A stretch of DNA of 64,000 nucleotides from JAHECQ01 sp963775125 (GCA_963775125.1 CAVZHQ010000006.1:248001-312000); one strand, 5' to 3'; positions 16,323 to 25,947 are shown, numbered from the stretch's first letter. Made by a program: numbers and translations. The notes: a model not told the origin generated them from the letters alone.

Positions 16323-17734
16323 AGGCGCACGTAGTCGTAGTCGACCGGCTTGGTGTTGATGCCCTGGGCCGGGGGAGCGATCCAGTTGGCAATGCGACCG
16401 GGCTCGTGGTGGGGGGCCATGAGGCTGAGCACGTGCGCCCGATCGGCATCATTCGGCAGCCACGAGTCACGCGACGCTGCCCAGTCGGCCTCGCTGATCA
16501 CCGATCCACCAGGGGTGAGGCGGTGGGCGGCATAGGTGCCGACCGCGCGATTGAACCCGACGTGGGGCAGCGTGAACTGGACATCGACTCCGTGCTCGTT
16601 GAGGATGCGATTCCAGCGGCGCAGGCCCTTCTGGCAGTCCTCGACATAGTCGGTCCGGAGCTCCTGGTTGACCAGTGCCCGAGCCGGGAGCCGCTCGGTG
16701 ATGAACCGACCGTCGTTGTCGAGGTACTGGTACTCGGCGGACCGGTCGAGGAGTACATGGTCGTCGTCGAACGAGGCCTCGTCGAACCGGCCCTTCAGGC
16801 CCGCCGCGTAGTAGTTGGCGGCATTGGTGGAGCGCTCGGAGCCGAACAGATCGAGCGACACGGCGAAATGGAAGTTGATGTAGCGCTGGAGCGTGTCGAG
16901 GTTGATGCCGCCGTAGGGGGCGACATCGGTGGTGTCGTGCTGGGCCATGAGCTGGGCTGTCCGCTGGGCGACCCGGCCCACGCCGCTGGCGCCGACGAAC
17001 ATGTGGTGGGCCTCTTCCTTCAGCATGAAGTCGCAGGTCCGGCTCAGCGGATCGAATGCGGACTCCCGCAACGCGCCGAGCTGATACTTGCCGTCGCGAT
17101 CGGTGAAGTAGGTGAACATGTAGAACGACAGCCAGTCGGGGGTCTGCTCGTTGAAGGCGCCGAGGATGCGGGGGCTGTCGGCGTCGCCCGAGTGGCGCTC
17201 GAGCATGGCGTCAGCTTCCTCGCGCCCCTCCCGCCCGAAGTAGCGGTGGAGCAGATACACCATCGCCCAGAGATGCCGACCCTCTTCGACGTTGACCTGG
17301 AACAGGTTGCGGAGGTCGTAGAGGCTGGGGGCGTTCTTGCCGAGCAGGCGTTGCTGCTCGACCGATGCCGGCTCGGTGTCACCCTGGACCACGATCAGAC
17401 GGCGAAGGTCGGTACGGAACTCGCCCGGCACGTCCTGCCAGACCGGCTCGCCCTTCTGGTCGCCGAAGCCGATGCGTCGGTCTTGCTCCGGCGGCGACAA
17501 GAAGACTCCCCACCGGTACTCGGGCATGCGAACGTGGCCGAAATGGGCCCATCCCTCCTGGCCGACATCGACCGCAGTTCGCAGGTAGACCTCGCTCGAC
17601 TGGAAGCCGGCGGGGCCCATCTCGTTCCACCAGTCGGTGAACCGTGGCTGCCACGCTTCGAGGGCACGCTGCAGACGACGGTCCTCGGAGAGGTTGACGT
17701 TGTTGGGGATGCGTTCGGAGTAGTCGATGCTCAT
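16319..17734 (-). CDS. boxB: Benzoyl-CoA 2,3-epoxidase subunit BoxB
   Basis: The oxygenase component (471 aa, usual length) of the aerobic benzoyl-CoA pathway; it epoxidises the ring of benzoyl-CoA using a di-iron centre and electrons from the reductase BoxA. The iron-binding ExxH motifs are visible in NVEEGRHLWAM and FMLKEEAHHMF. It ends with PVDYDYVRL. It follows boxC by 63 bases and overlaps the PaaX gene. BoxA is absent from this window, so the reductase must be elsewhere or be replaced. Confidence 0.93.
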   Translation of the reverse strand: MSIDYSERIPNNVNLSEDRRLQRALEAWQPRFTDWWNEMGPAGFQSSEVYLRTAVDVGQEGWAHFGHVRMPEYRWGVFLSPPEQDRRIGFGDQKGEPVWQDVPGEFRTDLRRLIVVQGDTEPASVEQQRLLGKNAPSLYDLRNLFQVNVEEGRHLWAMVYLLHRYFGREGREEADAMLERHSGDADSPRILGAFNEQTPDWLSFYMFTYFTDRDGKYQLGALRESAFDPLSRTCDFMLKEEAHHMFVGASGVGRVAQRTAQLMAQHDTTDVAPYGGINLDTLQRYINFHFAVSLDLFGSERSTNAANYYAAGLKGRFDEASFDDDHVLLDRSAEYQYLDNDGRFITERLPARALVNQELRTDYVEDCQKGLRRWNRILNEHGVDVQFTLPHVGFNRAVGTYAAHRLTPGGSVISEADWAASRDSWLPNDADRAHVLSLMAPHHEPGRIANWIAPPAQGINTKPVDYDYVRL

Positions 17735-17797
17735 GGGAATCTCTCGTTCGGCAGGATGGGGATGGACAGGGCTGGGGGTGCGGTGGTCGTGTGACGA

Positions 17798-19450
17798 TCA
17801 GCAGCGGCGGAAGTCGAAGTCGGCCTTGATGCCGGAGCCGTAGCGGCGCAGCGCTCCGTCGGGGCCGGTGGCGTTGGGGCGGATGAAGATCCAGTTCTGC
17901 CACGCCGACAACCGGGAGAAGATCTTGGTGGCCATGGTCTCGGGGCCGACGAAACGGTGGTTGGCCTCCATCGCGGTGAGTGCGTCGGGGGAGAAGCTGG
18001 CCCGTTCGTCGATGGCGACCCGTACTTCGTCCTCCCAGTCGAGATCGTCGGGTGCGAAGGTCACGAGGCCCAGTTCGAGTGCCGTCGCTGCGTCGAGGGG
18101 CTGGCCGAAACGAGCGCTGGCGAGGTCGGCCGATTCGGCGTCCTTCCAGAAGCGGGTGCCGAGCCGGGTCAATCCGTTGATCATCGGGAACGTTCCGCCG
18201 CTGACCTCGGTCAGGAGGAGCTCGGCCGGGGCGAGTGGGTCCTCGTCGTCTTCGAAGATGCCTGTGAGCATGTAGCTGCGGTCGGCTGCCAGTGCGACCT
18301 CAGCGAGCACCCCGCCGAAGCACGAACCGGGTTCGATCAGAGCGATCAGGCTTCGGGCGCTGAGGTCGAGGCGTGACAGCACTCGCTTCCACAACAACGA
18401 CGTCTCCCGATCGGCGTGATCGGAGGGGTGGGCCAGTCGCTCGTCGTGGACGAGCACATCGGCCATCGACCCGACGGTGCGCAGCACCCAGGTGCCGAGC
18501 AGCGGTTCGTTGAACCGGAGGTGGCACATCAGGTCGTCGAACTCCCGCGCCGCAGCGAGCGGCCAGTCGCTTCCAGGGTCGGCGGTGATGGTGATGGTGA
18601 CCAGGCGACGAAGGCGGTCGAGAACGGCCGCGACGAACCGATACCCGACGCGCTCGGTGCCGTCCTCATCTTCGACCGAGGTCCGTTGCAGCGGTGCCAG
18701 CACGACCGGAGCGGCCTCGGGGTTGCGGTCAGACGTCGCGGCCAGCGCAAGTGCCCGGTTGACCACGGCTTGGTCGAAGGTCGAAGGCGTTGCGACCTCG
18801 TCGACCAGGCGCCAGGCAACGGCTTGTTCGCCGCGGACACCTTCGGCCCGGGTGGCAAAGACATCGGCGTGATCCCGACGGACGAGGCGCTTGTCGGTCA
18901 GCCGGGTGAGGCCGCCCGTGCCCGGGAGCACGCCGAGCAGCGGCACCTCGGGCAGGGACACGGCACTGGAGCGGTCGTCGACCAGCAGAAGATGATCGCA
19001 GGCCATGGCGACTTCGTATCCGCCGCCCGAGCACGCCCCGTTGATGGCGGCGAGGAAACGTAGGCCGCTGCTGGTCGAGGCCTCTTCGATCTCGAGCCTG
19101 GTCTCATTGGTGAACTTGCAGAAGTTCACCTTGTGGCCGTGGTCGGCGGCGGCGAGCATCCGAATGTTCGCACCGGCGCAGAACGTGCCGGCGATGGCAC
19201 TGCCGAGAATGACGCAACGCACCTCGGGATGCTCGAACCGGATGCGCCGCACGGCATCGGCCAGCTCGATGTCGACGCCGATGTCGTAACTGTTCAGCTT
19301 GAGGGCGTAGTCGCCCAATGCGCCGCCATCGGGGTCGACCTTCATCGTGAGACGCGCCAACGGAGCTTCGACCTCGAGCTGCCAGTGGCGGTAGTTGGTC
19401 GGCGTTCGTTCGAACGTGAGCATCGGTGGGGCAACGGTCTCGGTGGCCAT
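17798..19450 (-). CDS. boxC: 2,3-epoxybenzoyl-CoA dihydrolase BoxC
   Basis: A 550-residue enoyl-CoA-hydratase-superfamily enzyme that hydrolytically opens the ring of 2,3-epoxybenzoyl-CoA, releasing formate and a semialdehyde-CoA. The crotonase core shows the oxyanion loop IAGTFCAGANIRML and a second one in INGACSGGGYEVAMACDH. The length matches BoxC, which is about twice a simple crotonase. ATG at 19450 is preferred because it lies seven bases from a good -10 box, although an in-frame ATG at 19459 is possible. It is first gene of the boxC-boxB-paaX operon and divergent from benzoate-CoA ligase. Confidence 0.92.
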   Translation of the reverse strand: MATETVAPPMLTFERTPTNYRHWQLEVEAPLARLTMKVDPDGGALGDYALKLNSYDIGVDIELADAVRRIRFEHPEVRCVILGSAIAGTFCAGANIRMLAAADHGHKVNFCKFTNETRLEIEEASTSSGLRFLAAINGACSGGGYEVAMACDHLLLVDDRSSAVSLPEVPLLGVLPGTGGLTRLTDKRLVRRDHADVFATRAEGVRGEQAVAWRLVDEVATPSTFDQAVVNRALALAATSDRNPEAAPVVLAPLQRTSVEDEDGTERVGYRFVAAVLDRLRRLVTITITADPGSDWPLAAAREFDDLMCHLRFNEPLLGTWVLRTVGSMADVLVHDERLAHPSDHADRETSLLWKRVLSRLDLSARSLIALIEPGSCFGGVLAEVALAADRSYMLTGIFEDDEDPLAPAELLLTEVSGGTFPMINGLTRLGTRFWKDAESADLASARFGQPLDAATALELGLVTFAPDDLDWEDEVRVAIDERASFSPDALTAMEANHRFVGPETMATKIFSRLSAWQNWIFIRPNATGPDGALRRYGSGIKADFDFRRC

Positions 19451-19457
19451 ACGATTC

Positions 19458-19485
19458 ATACTAGATAAGTCTTGACGATAGTCAA
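19458..19485 (-). promoter_or_regulatory. boxC promoter, leaderless
   Basis: On the minus strand, TTGACT (19485-19480) and TAGTAT (19463-19458) are 16 bases apart, and the ATG at 19450 follows seven bases after the -10 box. The -35 element lies inside the palindromic operator. Confidence 0.6.
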
Positions 19486-19486
19486 G
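19471..19486. promoter_or_regulatory. Palindromic operator between boxC and benzoate-CoA ligase
   Basis: CTTGACGATAGTCAAG is a perfect 6-4-6 inverted repeat. It overlaps the boxC -35 element, so a repressor bound here would block boxC transcription. On the plus strand TTGACG within it and TAGAAT at 19493-19498 (15-base spacer) could form the weaker divergent ligase promoter. The cognate protein may be the PaaX-family regulator of the same operon. Confidence 0.6.
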
Positions 19487-19514
19487 AAAGTGTAGAATAT
19501 TTGTGACGAGAAGC

Positions 19515-19605
19515 ACAGACCGCCGGATTACAGAGATGGCCGGATTACAGAGACCGTCGGAACCAGAGACCGCCGGAACCAGCCGGAAACACAGACCGTC
19601 CAGAA
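19515..19605. repeat. Degenerate about 16-bp tandem repeat in the ligase leader
   Basis: About six imperfect copies of a unit resembling CAGAGACCGCCGGAAC occupy the untranslated leader of the benzoate-CoA ligase gene. Confidence 0.6.
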
Positions 19606-19623
19606 CGACAGGCAGGAAACGGG

Positions 19624-21186
19624 ATGCACGATCGGTTCAACGCAAGCGAGTGGTTACTTGATCGTCGAGTTGAGGCGGGAGACGGCGACCGGGTCGCGAT
19701 CCGGTGTCAGGGCATCAGCACGACGTACGGCGAGTTGCTCGCGCACGTCGAGAACGCGGCGGCATCCCTGCGGGCGCTCGGCCTCCGACCCGAGGAGCGT
19801 GTGGCGCTGGCGGTGCTCGACTCCGTCGAGTTCGTGGCCGTCTTCCTCGGGGCCATGCGCATCGGGGCGGTTCCGTTGCCCATGAATCCGCTGTTGCCGG
19901 GTCGAGATCTGGGAGTGATCGTTGCCGACTCACGCGCCCGACTGCTGGTGATCTCGGCCGCCCGAGCCGAGGCGTTGGATGCGCTTCTGAGCGGTGCTCC
20001 TGAGGTCGAATCGGTGGTCGTCGCCACCCACGGTGTGTTCGACGCCGAACGACCCCCGCTCGCGACCACCGCCCCCGTTGTCGGCTGGGAACAGTTCGTC
20101 GGTCTCGCCGCCGGCGGCGACGGCTCGGCCTTCCCCACCTGGGCCGAGTCACCCGGGTTCTGGCTCTGCACGTCCGGGTCGACGGGCCGACCCAAACTGG
20201 CCATGCATCGCCACGGCGACTTGTTGTTCACCAACGAGGCCGTCGGCCAGGGCGTGTTGGGTGTCGGTCGGGATGATCGTTGTTACTCCGTCGGGCCCCT
20301 GTTCCACGCGTACGGGCTTGGTAACTCGCTCACGTTCCCGCTCGCCGCGGGTGCCGTGGCGATTCTCGACCCCACTCGCCCACCGACGCCCGCCCACGTC
20401 GGCAACTTGGTCGTGACCGAGTCGCCCACGTTGTTCTTCTGCCTCCCTACCTTCTACGCCGCGCTCATCGCGTCGACCCTTCCCGACGACACGTTCCGGT
20501 CGGTTCGCTTCGGTGTCTCGGCCGCTGAGTCGTTGCCGGCCGAGACCTTCAACCGGTTCGTCGAACGGTTCGGTGTCACGATCCTCGACGGCATCGGCTC
20601 GACCGAGATGTTGCACATCTATCTCTCGAACCAGCCCGGCAAGGTGCGGGCCGGAACCAGCGGCACGCCGGTTCCCGGCTACGAGATCCGTTTGGTCGAC
20701 GACCTCGGCAACGACCAACCTCCGGGTGTCCCCGGCCAGTTGGTGGTCCGAGGCGAGTCGGCGGCTGTCGGGTACTGGTGCCGAAGCGACACCTCTCGCT
20801 CGACGTTCCGTGGCGAGTGGATGTTCACCGGCGACCTGTACGACCGTGAGCCCGACGGGTTCTACGTGTACCTCGGCCGGGTCGACGACATGCTCCGGGT
20901 CGGCGGCGAGTGGGTGTCACCCGCCGAGGTCGAGGGCGTGCTGATCGAGCATGCCCAGGTCCTCGAAGCGGCCTTGGTCGGCTATCGAGACGAGGAGGGC
21001 ATCGTGCGGCCGGTCGCCCACGTCGTTCCTCTCGAGGGCGCTGGTGTCGCGGACCTCGAGGCGGCGCTGGCCGACCATTGCCGAGAGCGGCTGGCCGGGT
21101 ACAAACGACCTCGCCGCTACGTCTTCGTGGACGATCTGCCGAAGACGGCCACCGGGAAGATCCAGCGGTTCAAACTCCGGGAGTGA
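19624..21186 (+). CDS. Benzoate-CoA ligase
   Basis: A 520-residue ANL-superfamily enzyme that activates benzoate to benzoyl-CoA with ATP. The AMP-binding P-loop is TSGSTGRPKLAMHRH, the adenylate motif is DGIGSTEMLHIYLSN, and the C-terminal catalytic lysine is in KTATGKIQRFKL. The GSTEMLHI pattern is typical of benzoate-CoA ligases (BclA/BadA group). The context next to boxB and boxC supports benzoate as the substrate; a substituted benzoate is possible. The start is ATG at 19624. Its 3' end overlaps the repaired 3' end of the convergent wecB by 17 bases. Confidence 0.9.
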   Translation: MHDRFNASEWLLDRRVEAGDGDRVAIRCQGISTTYGELLAHVENAAASLRALGLRPEERVALAVLDSVEFVAVFLGAMRIGAVPLPMNPLLPGRDLGVIVADSRARLLVISAARAEALDALLSGAPEVESVVVATHGVFDAERPPLATTAPVVGWEQFVGLAAGGDGSAFPTWAESPGFWLCTSGSTGRPKLAMHRHGDLLFTNEAVGQGVLGVGRDDRCYSVGPLFHAYGLGNSLTFPLAAGAVAILDPTRPPTPAHVGNLVVTESPTLFFCLPTFYAALIASTLPDDTFRSVRFGVSAAESLPAETFNRFVERFGVTILDGIGSTEMLHIYLSNQPGKVRAGTSGTPVPGYEIRLVDDLGNDQPPGVPGQLVVRGESAAVGYWCRSDTSRSTFRGEWMFTGDLYDREPDGFYVYLGRVDDMLRVGGEWVSPAEVEGVLIEHAQVLEAALVGYRDEEGIVRPVAHVVPLEGAGVADLEAALADHCRERLAGYKRPRRYVFVDDLPKTATGKIQRFKLRE

Positions 21187-22340
21187 CCAGCGCCGGCTTC
21201 GGCTCGAAGAACGGCACCGTTTCACCCAGCAATGCGGCCACCGCCCGTTTGGGCCGCTCGACCGTCCCCGTAGGGGCTGTCGCCTCGTGCCATCAGTGCG
21301 TAGGTCAGCGGATCGTCGAGAAGTTCGTCGATCCCGCCGACGATCCGCTCGGGGTCGGTTCCGACCAGGCGCGCGACTCCGCTGTCGACTGCCTCGGGTC
21401 GCTCGGTCACGTCCCGCAGGACGAGCACCGGTTTCGCCAAGGCAGGCGCTTCCTCCTGAAGGCCGCCGGAGTCGGTGACGACGAGGTAGGCGCGGAGGAG
21501 GACCTGCACGAGCCCGAAATAGTCGAGGGGTTCACACAAGTGCACATTGTCGAGGCCGTCGAGGATTCGGTGCGCCGGTTCCTGCACCTTCGGGTTGGGG
21601 TGCACCGGATACAGCACCTCGACATCGGGACGCTCGAGCGCTACTCGCCGAACGGCACGCAGCGCATCTTCGAGAGGTCGACCGAAGCTCTCCCGCCGGT
21701 GCGCGGTGAGCAAGATGAGTCGCTTGTTCGGGTCGAGCGCCGCCAGTTCCGGGATGACCGGCTGGTCGGCCACCAATTCCGCCGCCCACAACAACGCATC
21801 GATGACCGTGTTGCCGGCGACGACGATGGCGCTGGAGGCGACACCTTCGCGAAGTAGGTTTGCCCGCGATCGCTCGGTGGGAGCGAGGTGGAGGTCGGCG
21901 GCGGCGCCGGCAATGATGCGGTTGAGTTCTTCGGGGAACGGCTGCGACCGGTCGCCGGTCCGCAGCCCGGCTTCGAGGTGGATGACGGGCACCCGGGCAT
22001 AGGCGCCGGCAATCGCCGCAGCCATGACGGTCGTCGTGTCACCCTGCACGATCATCGACGAAGGCTGGAGCTCGTGGAGCAGATCGCCGAGGCTGCCCAG
22101 TACTCGGGCCGCAACCTGGGTCGGGGTCTGACCCGGAGTCATCAGATCGAGGTCGATGTCGATACCAATGCTGAACGAGGTGAGCGTCTGGGCGACAAGT
22201 TCTCGGTGCTGCCCGGTCGAGAGCACGAGGTGAGGGACGTCACGGCGCGCGAGTTCCCGGATGACCGGAGCCATCTTCACGGCCTCGGGACGCGTTCCGA
22301 TGATGCACAGCACGGGCCGCGTGGATGTCGGGGTGGTCAT
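21170..22340 (-). CDS. wecB: UDP-N-acetylglucosamine 2-epimerase, frame-shifted near the C-terminus
   Basis: Converts UDP-GlcNAc to UDP-ManNAc for surface polysaccharide. Conserved motifs are intact: GTRPEAVKMAPV, QGDTTTVMAA, HLEAGLRTGD, TAHRRESFG and VTDSGGLQEE. The frame as written stops at 21222 after GDGRAAQTGGGRIAG. Removing one A from the run at 21246-21248 gives GDGRAAQRAVAALLGE and a stop at 21170, the normal family ending (about 389 aa). The ATG overlaps the stop of the deacetylase-like gene by four bases, making it third in a three-gene operon. Confidence 0.9.
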
Positions 22341-24032
22341 CGACGTTCCTCCAGGAGTTGGTCGAGTGAGACGAATTGGTATCCCGCTGCACTGATGCCG
22401 TCAACGGTTTGGGTGAGATAGTCCAGCTCGAGGTAGGGATGGAAGAAGAACGAGGCGGTGTTGTCCCGCACGACCAGCGAGCGAGTAGCCCGCTCGACGA
22501 GATCTTCCGGCGCCAGCGCAATGTTGTTGTTCTGCGCCTCGACGATGATGTTGCCCAGATTCTCGGGAATGATCGTCTCGCCCATCACATCGCGGACCGG
22601 GTACGGGTAGATCTGGTTGAACGGTCGGGTGGTCACGGCCTGGCCGGCGCGCTGCTGGGGGTAGTACGAGACCTGCTCGTAGCGGGCGTCGAACAGCGGC
22701 TCGACGGCCGCCTGGGCGTTTGGCGAACCGAGGTAGTGCGGGAACTCGAAGACGGTCGGCAGGGGCAGACCTGCATCGGCGAACTCGGCGAAGCCCTGTT
22801 CGATCCGTTTGGTGAACAGCTCGACCGAATCTCCCTCGACGGGACTGACGGCCCGCACGAAGTCCTCTGTCGTCGATGGTGGTCTGGTAGAACTCGTAGT
22901 CCTCGCCGGACACGCCGCTGTACGGGTTTGCCGTCTCTCCCCACTGGTGGGTGACGCCGTGCATGATCACCGAACCGCCACGCTCCATGCAGTAGCGGAT
23001 GGCTTCGACGACCTCGGGGCGATCGCTCAGTCGGATGTCGGTGCCCAGATCGTAGTGGGCGAGGGGGTCGCGCCAGATCGGGTAGACGGCCAGCGTGAAC
23101 GGAACTCCGCGTTCGGACAAGGCATCGGCGGCCTTCCGGAGCTTGTCCGGGTCGGCCCACGGCCCGACGTCCTCGAGTCGCACCATGGCCCGGTGCTGGG
23201 TGGGCCGATCGGGGTCGAGCAGGTCGAAGAGGAGATCGGCCAGCACGAGACTGTGGTTGGCCTCGCGGATGTGGTCGAACGGTGATTCGGCCATGAACGT
23301 CAGGTTGCCGGATCGGACGACGTAGGGCTGTGAGGGAGCGGAGACGTCGGCTTCCAGCGCGCTGCCGCCGATGGAGGCCAGCACCTGCGTCCGGTTGGTG
23401 TCGACGTCCATAATGCTGAGAGGTGCCGGATCGCCGGCGCCGCGGCCGAGGACCGTGTCCTTGTAGACGACGTGGGTGGAGACATCGGGGGTGAGGTAGA
23501 GGCCCGGGAACCAGCCGTATCGGGCGTAGAAGGTGTCGTCGCGAAGTTCCATGATGCCGTTGCCCAACCAGAGGACCGGGAAGGTGCCCGCCCGAACATC
23601 GGTCAGGAAGGCCGCAGGGATGGGTGCTTCGTCGGCACCGACGTAGATGACCGCGTCGTGCATCGACGCAAGCTCGCTGGTGTAGTCCGAGACCGGAAGC
23701 AGCGTCGCCGTTCCGAACTGGCCGACCAGATTGGCCGCGAACACGCCATGAATCTCGCTGCGCATCGCACCTTCGCTTCCAGCAGCGGGGATGGAGTGCA
23801 GGACCAGAACTCGTGGTCCTTCGACCGGGCGCCCGTTGCGGTCCGAAGGCAGAGCGATGCGTGACGGATCGGCAAGGGGGGTTCCCTCGACGCGGCTGTC
23901 GGTGCCGGGAAGCGGCGCGTTGAGGGCGCTGACCATCAGTGCTCCGAAGCCGATGAGTCCGACGGCGAGGAGGAGGCCGGCAAGCGCTCGTTGGGCGAAG
24001 CCTTTGCGGACGAGTGATCTGCGGCGCGTCAT
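22337..24032 (-). CDS. DUF2334 polysaccharide deacetylase-like protein, frame-shifted
   Basis: A secreted or membrane-anchored protein of about 564 aa after repair. An N-terminal signal anchor (ALAGLLLAVGLIGFGALMV) is followed by a ThuA/gatase-like region (RVLVLHSIPAAG, DAVIYVGADE) and a DUF2334 carbohydrate-esterase-4-like domain (RAMVRLEDVGPW, SVIMHGVTHQWG, FEFPHYLGSPNAQ). One extra G at 22864-22865 separates the two frames; without it the junction reads TTIDDRDFVRAVSPVEG. The GT2 synthase upstream and WecB downstream overlap it by ATGA, so it most likely modifies or processes the polymer outside the membrane. Confidence 0.8.
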
Positions 24033-25525
24033 TGCTGCCCGCCGGCGGCCAGGCGCTCACGGCCGAGAATCTCGTTGAGGGTGCGATGCCATTCGTCGCG
24101 CTCGGCGGGTGCCAGCTCGTTGGCAAGCAACCGCAGTTCCTCGACCTGTCGGCGTTTGTCCGAGTAGTCGAACGAAGGCGTGATGCCGACCGAGGCCAGG
24201 AAGGCGTCGTCGCTCGGCACGGGAGTTTCGTCGTACACGAAGAGTCTGAATGGCTCGACCGCAGTCGGCGCCACATTCGCTCCGGCGCCGACACGAGCCG
24301 TCTTGGCCCAGCCCTTCTTCCCGGTCAGCTGGCGGACTGTCGCTCGCCAGCCGGCGGGAAACCAGATCCAGGTGTAGACGGTGTAGAGGTGGGCGTAGAG
24401 GAGGCCCCGAAGGAAGCCGACGCCCGGTTCGGCCCGCCAATAGGCGAGACAGACGAGCGGGGTGGCCAGGAAGCCGATGAGATACCACCAGGGCACGAAC
24501 GGCCCGGCGGCAAGCTGCGTGAGGGTGGCTCCCGGGGCGAGGATGAGCGAACGGACGATCCCGACCGTGGAGGCCACGATGGCGACGGACAACAGGAGGA
24601 GCATCACGGGAAGGATGAGATGCCCCGAAAGGTCGAGTTTGGTGAGCAGCGGGAGCTTGGAACGCCACAGCTGCGGCAGCAGATTCCAGGCCTGCAGGTG
24701 CCCTTGGAACCAGCGGGTTCGTTGGCGGAGCAGTCGCTTCATGTCGTGGAGGCCTTGCTGGTGGACCGACACCGACTCTTCGAACACCGACCTCCATCCG
24801 TTGAGGCGTAGGCGGATGCCGAGGTCGAGGTCTTCGGTCAGGCTGGCGGTCCACGGTTCAGCGCCCAACTCGTGGAGCGCCGAGAGCCGGACGAACTGGC
24901 CATTGCCGCCAAGACCGGTGCTGGTCAGCCGGTTGCGGGCTCGCTGGAAGATCTCGGTGTACGCCGCGAACTCGACGTCCTGCATGCGGGCGAGCAGTGA
25001 TTCGCCGCGGTTGTTGATTCGGACGCCGATCTGGACACCGCCGATGTCGCGCTCGGCAAACCAGGGGCCGACGGCGTCGAGTGTCCCGGGATCGACGTTG
25101 CCGTCGCCATCGAAGACCGCGACGACCACATCGTGGGGGTCGAGGCCCTGGGCGACGACGGAGACGGCAATGGTTCGCACTGCGTGGTTGAGGGCTTCAC
25201 CCTTGCCGTGGCGGGCGTGGGGGAAGTCTCGACGAACGATGTGCACCCGGGGTCCGGCGAGGCGGCGAAGAATGCGGGGCGTGTTGTCATCGGACGCGTC
25301 GTCGACAACGACAACGCTGAGAGACGGGCTCATGGCCAGCAGCCGATTGACCGTGGCCTCGACCACGGTGCCCTCGTTGAGGCACGGAACCAGACAGATG
25401 ACGTGCGGGCGGTAGTCGGTGACCGGCCTGATCGGCGCGCCGCGCTTGACCAGGCTGCCCATGAGGAGTGCATAGAGCGGACCGAACAGGCTGAGTACGG
25501 CGACGACGGCCCAGACCGTGATCAC
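24029..25525 (-). CDS. Processive family 2 glycosyltransferase (PgaC/BcsA-like)
   Basis: A 498-residue membrane glycosyltransferase. An N-terminal helix (ITVWAVVAVLSLFGPLYALL) precedes a GT-A domain with DDASDDNTP, the DxD-containing FDGDGNVDP, the EDLDLGIRLR aspartate and the QRTRW motif that marks processive synthases. Several C-terminal helices follow, then a cytosolic tail of about 110 residues. It probably polymerises and extrudes an N-acetylhexosamine polymer, given the deacetylase-like and epimerase partners. It starts with GTG at 25525, inside the last copy of a 17-bp tandem repeat. Confidence 0.87.
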   Translation of the reverse strand: MITVWAVVAVLSLFGPLYALLMGSLVKRGAPIRPVTDYRPHVICLVPCLNEGTVVEATVNRLLAMSPSLSVVVVDDASDDNTPRILRRLAGPRVHIVRRDFPHARHGKGEALNHAVRTIAVSVVAQGLDPHDVVVAVFDGDGNVDPGTLDAVGPWFAERDIGGVQIGVRINNRGESLLARMQDVEFAAYTEIFQRARNRLTSTGLGGNGQFVRLSALHELGAEPWTASLTEDLDLGIRLRLNGWRSVFEESVSVHQQGLHDMKRLLRQRTRWFQGHLQAWNLLPQLWRSKLPLLTKLDLSGHLILPVMLLLLSVAIVASTVGIVRSLILAPGATLTQLAAGPFVPWWYLIGFLATPLVCLAYWRAEPGVGFLRGLLYAHLYTVYTWIWFPAGWRATVRQLTGKKGWAKTARVGAGANVAPTAVEPFRLFVYDETPVPSDDAFLASVGITPSFDYSDKRRQVEELRLLANELAPAERDEWHRTLNEILGRERLAAGGQQ

Positions 25526-25580
25526 GGTGAACCCGTGATCACCGTGGACCCCTGATCACCGTGAACCCCTGATCACTGGG
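25518..25580. repeat. 17-bp tandem repeat between the small membrane gene and the GT2 gene
   Basis: Four copies of a unit containing GTGATCA-like sequence begin at 25518, 25535, 25552 and 25569. On the minus strand the first copy provides the TGA stop of the upstream gene (25575-25573) and the last provides the GTG start of the GT2 gene (25525). Confidence 0.8.
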
Positions 25581-25794
25581 AGAGTTCTGCTCGTTGGCGG
25601 CGCGGAGTGGCGAGGTAGAGAACCGAGTACGCCGCGACGATGATGACCGGACCCGTCAGCCAGTTGAACGTGGCTCCGCCGGACCACGCTGGAGCGACCT
25701 GCCAAGCGAGGACTCCACCCGCCGCCATTCCTCCCGCACCGCTCCAGTACATCCCGATCTCCTTCGCCCTGCCTTGGCGAGCCAAACGGCTCAT
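25573..25794 (-). CDS. Small membrane protein of unknown function
   Basis: Seventy-three residues with two hydrophobic segments (about residues 13-31, GMYWSGAGGMAAGGVLAW, and 40-58, TGPVIIVAAYSVLYLA) and a basic C-terminus. I do not recognise a family. It lies upstream of the polysaccharide operon on the same strand, separated from the GT2 start by the 17-bp tandem repeat, and could be the first gene of that operon. The start at 25794 is chosen because the sequence upstream is Cys/Arg-rich and unlike protein; in-frame GTGs slightly upstream are alternatives. Confidence 0.5.
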   Translation of the reverse strand: MSRLARQGRAKEIGMYWSGAGGMAAGGVLAWQVAPAWSGGATFNWLTGPVIIVAAYSVLYLATPRRQRAELSQ

Positions 25795-25947
25795 CCGCAC
25801 CCACACCGACTCGATAGCGGGCCAATCGGTCGCGAGAAATCCGCACTCACACCAGTCGCGCCCACTACACGCTACGGACCAGCATGCCCCGCACGGTCGG
25901 CTTGGGCACCTCAACCCTGTGGAGTTCGTCACGAGTTCAGGCGAAGC

